DNA from: Lachnospiraceae bacterium
Lineage (GTDB): Bacteria > Bacillota > Clostridia > Lachnospirales > Lachnospiraceae
DNA: 33,598 bases
Assembly (NCBI GenBank): GCA_024684355.1
Contig: JAIKXA010000079.1
Location: 1-33,598 of the forward strand
Reading direction: 5' to 3'
Of this stretch, positions 33,584 through 33,598 are shown in pieces; position 1 is the stretch's first letter, and each line of letters starts with the position of its first letter. Under the pieces are notes generated by a model. That model had not been told where the DNA came from and made no database searches. It saw nothing but the letters and a program-made list of their open reading frames with translations. A program made the translations under genes and the position numbers.

Positions 33584-33598
33584 ATGAAGAAATGGGTA
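33584..33598 (+). CDS. First five codons of a gene, possibly pyruvate phosphate dikinase
   Basis: AGGAGG at 33568-33573 is followed 10 nt later by ATG 33584, and the window ends after MKKWV. Pyruvate phosphate dikinase of related bacteria often begins with a KKWVYLF-type sequence, and that gene is often near glyQS, so this is a guess from five residues and position only. Confidence 0.4.

Overview
The window looks like a chromosomal segment of an anaerobic, Gram-positive Clostridia, most likely a Lachnospiraceae relative (Butyrivibrio/Roseburia type). The support is indirect: moderate-to-low GC, AGGAGG-type ribosome binding sites, near-consensus sigma-A promoters, a fused SecDF, an alpha2-type glycyl-tRNA synthetase, the era-recO-glyQS order typical of Firmicutes, and Thr-Pro-Asp-rich linkers in exported proteins. 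No tRNA, rRNA, IS transposase or CRISPR array was seen.

Left part (1-15527). After the tail of a surface protein and a strong terminator, one sigma-A promoter (448-476) and a structured leader open a 14-gene same-strand run (643-15527) with 4-22 bp overlaps or short gaps. It encodes a very divergent Tad/Flp-type (type II secretion-like) export or pilus machine: a CpaB-like SAF protein, two MinD/ParA-like proteins with degenerate P-loops, a CpaF/TadA-type ATPase carrying its own N-terminal membrane segment, and a single long protein that seems to combine TadB and TadC. After these come five small N-terminally anchored pilin-like proteins, a 46-residue membrane peptide, an M50-type HExxH intramembrane protease, an SLH-like surface protein and a 1221-residue exported protein with a Thr-Pro-Asp linker. 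No classical prepilin peptidase or Flp pilin is present. This locus is the best candidate for an undescribed system.

Middle part (15506-25960). A DegV-family lipid-binding protein is convergent with the operon, overlaps its last gene, and appears to use a terminator lying inside that gene. It is divergent from secDF, with opposed promoters and a 21-bp palindrome at the degV start point. Then come recJ, proB, ahcY (S-adenosylhomocysteine hydrolase), a membrane-anchored amidase with three SH3 domains, and dapF. The theme is housekeeping and cell-wall metabolism.

Right part (26021-33598). An LTA-synthase-like phosphotransferase, a PilZ c-di-GMP-binding protein with its own promoter and terminator, a divergently transcribed cold-shock protein, era, recO, an aquaporin, glyQS, and the first five codons of a gene that may be pyruvate phosphate dikinase. 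Small palindromic repeats sit at 20696-20731, 30120-30165 and 33144-33318; the last is a 175-bp MITE-like element bounded by 13-bp inverted repeats that contains the glyQS terminator. Several leaders and intergenic regions hold RNA structures I could not assign to a known class.
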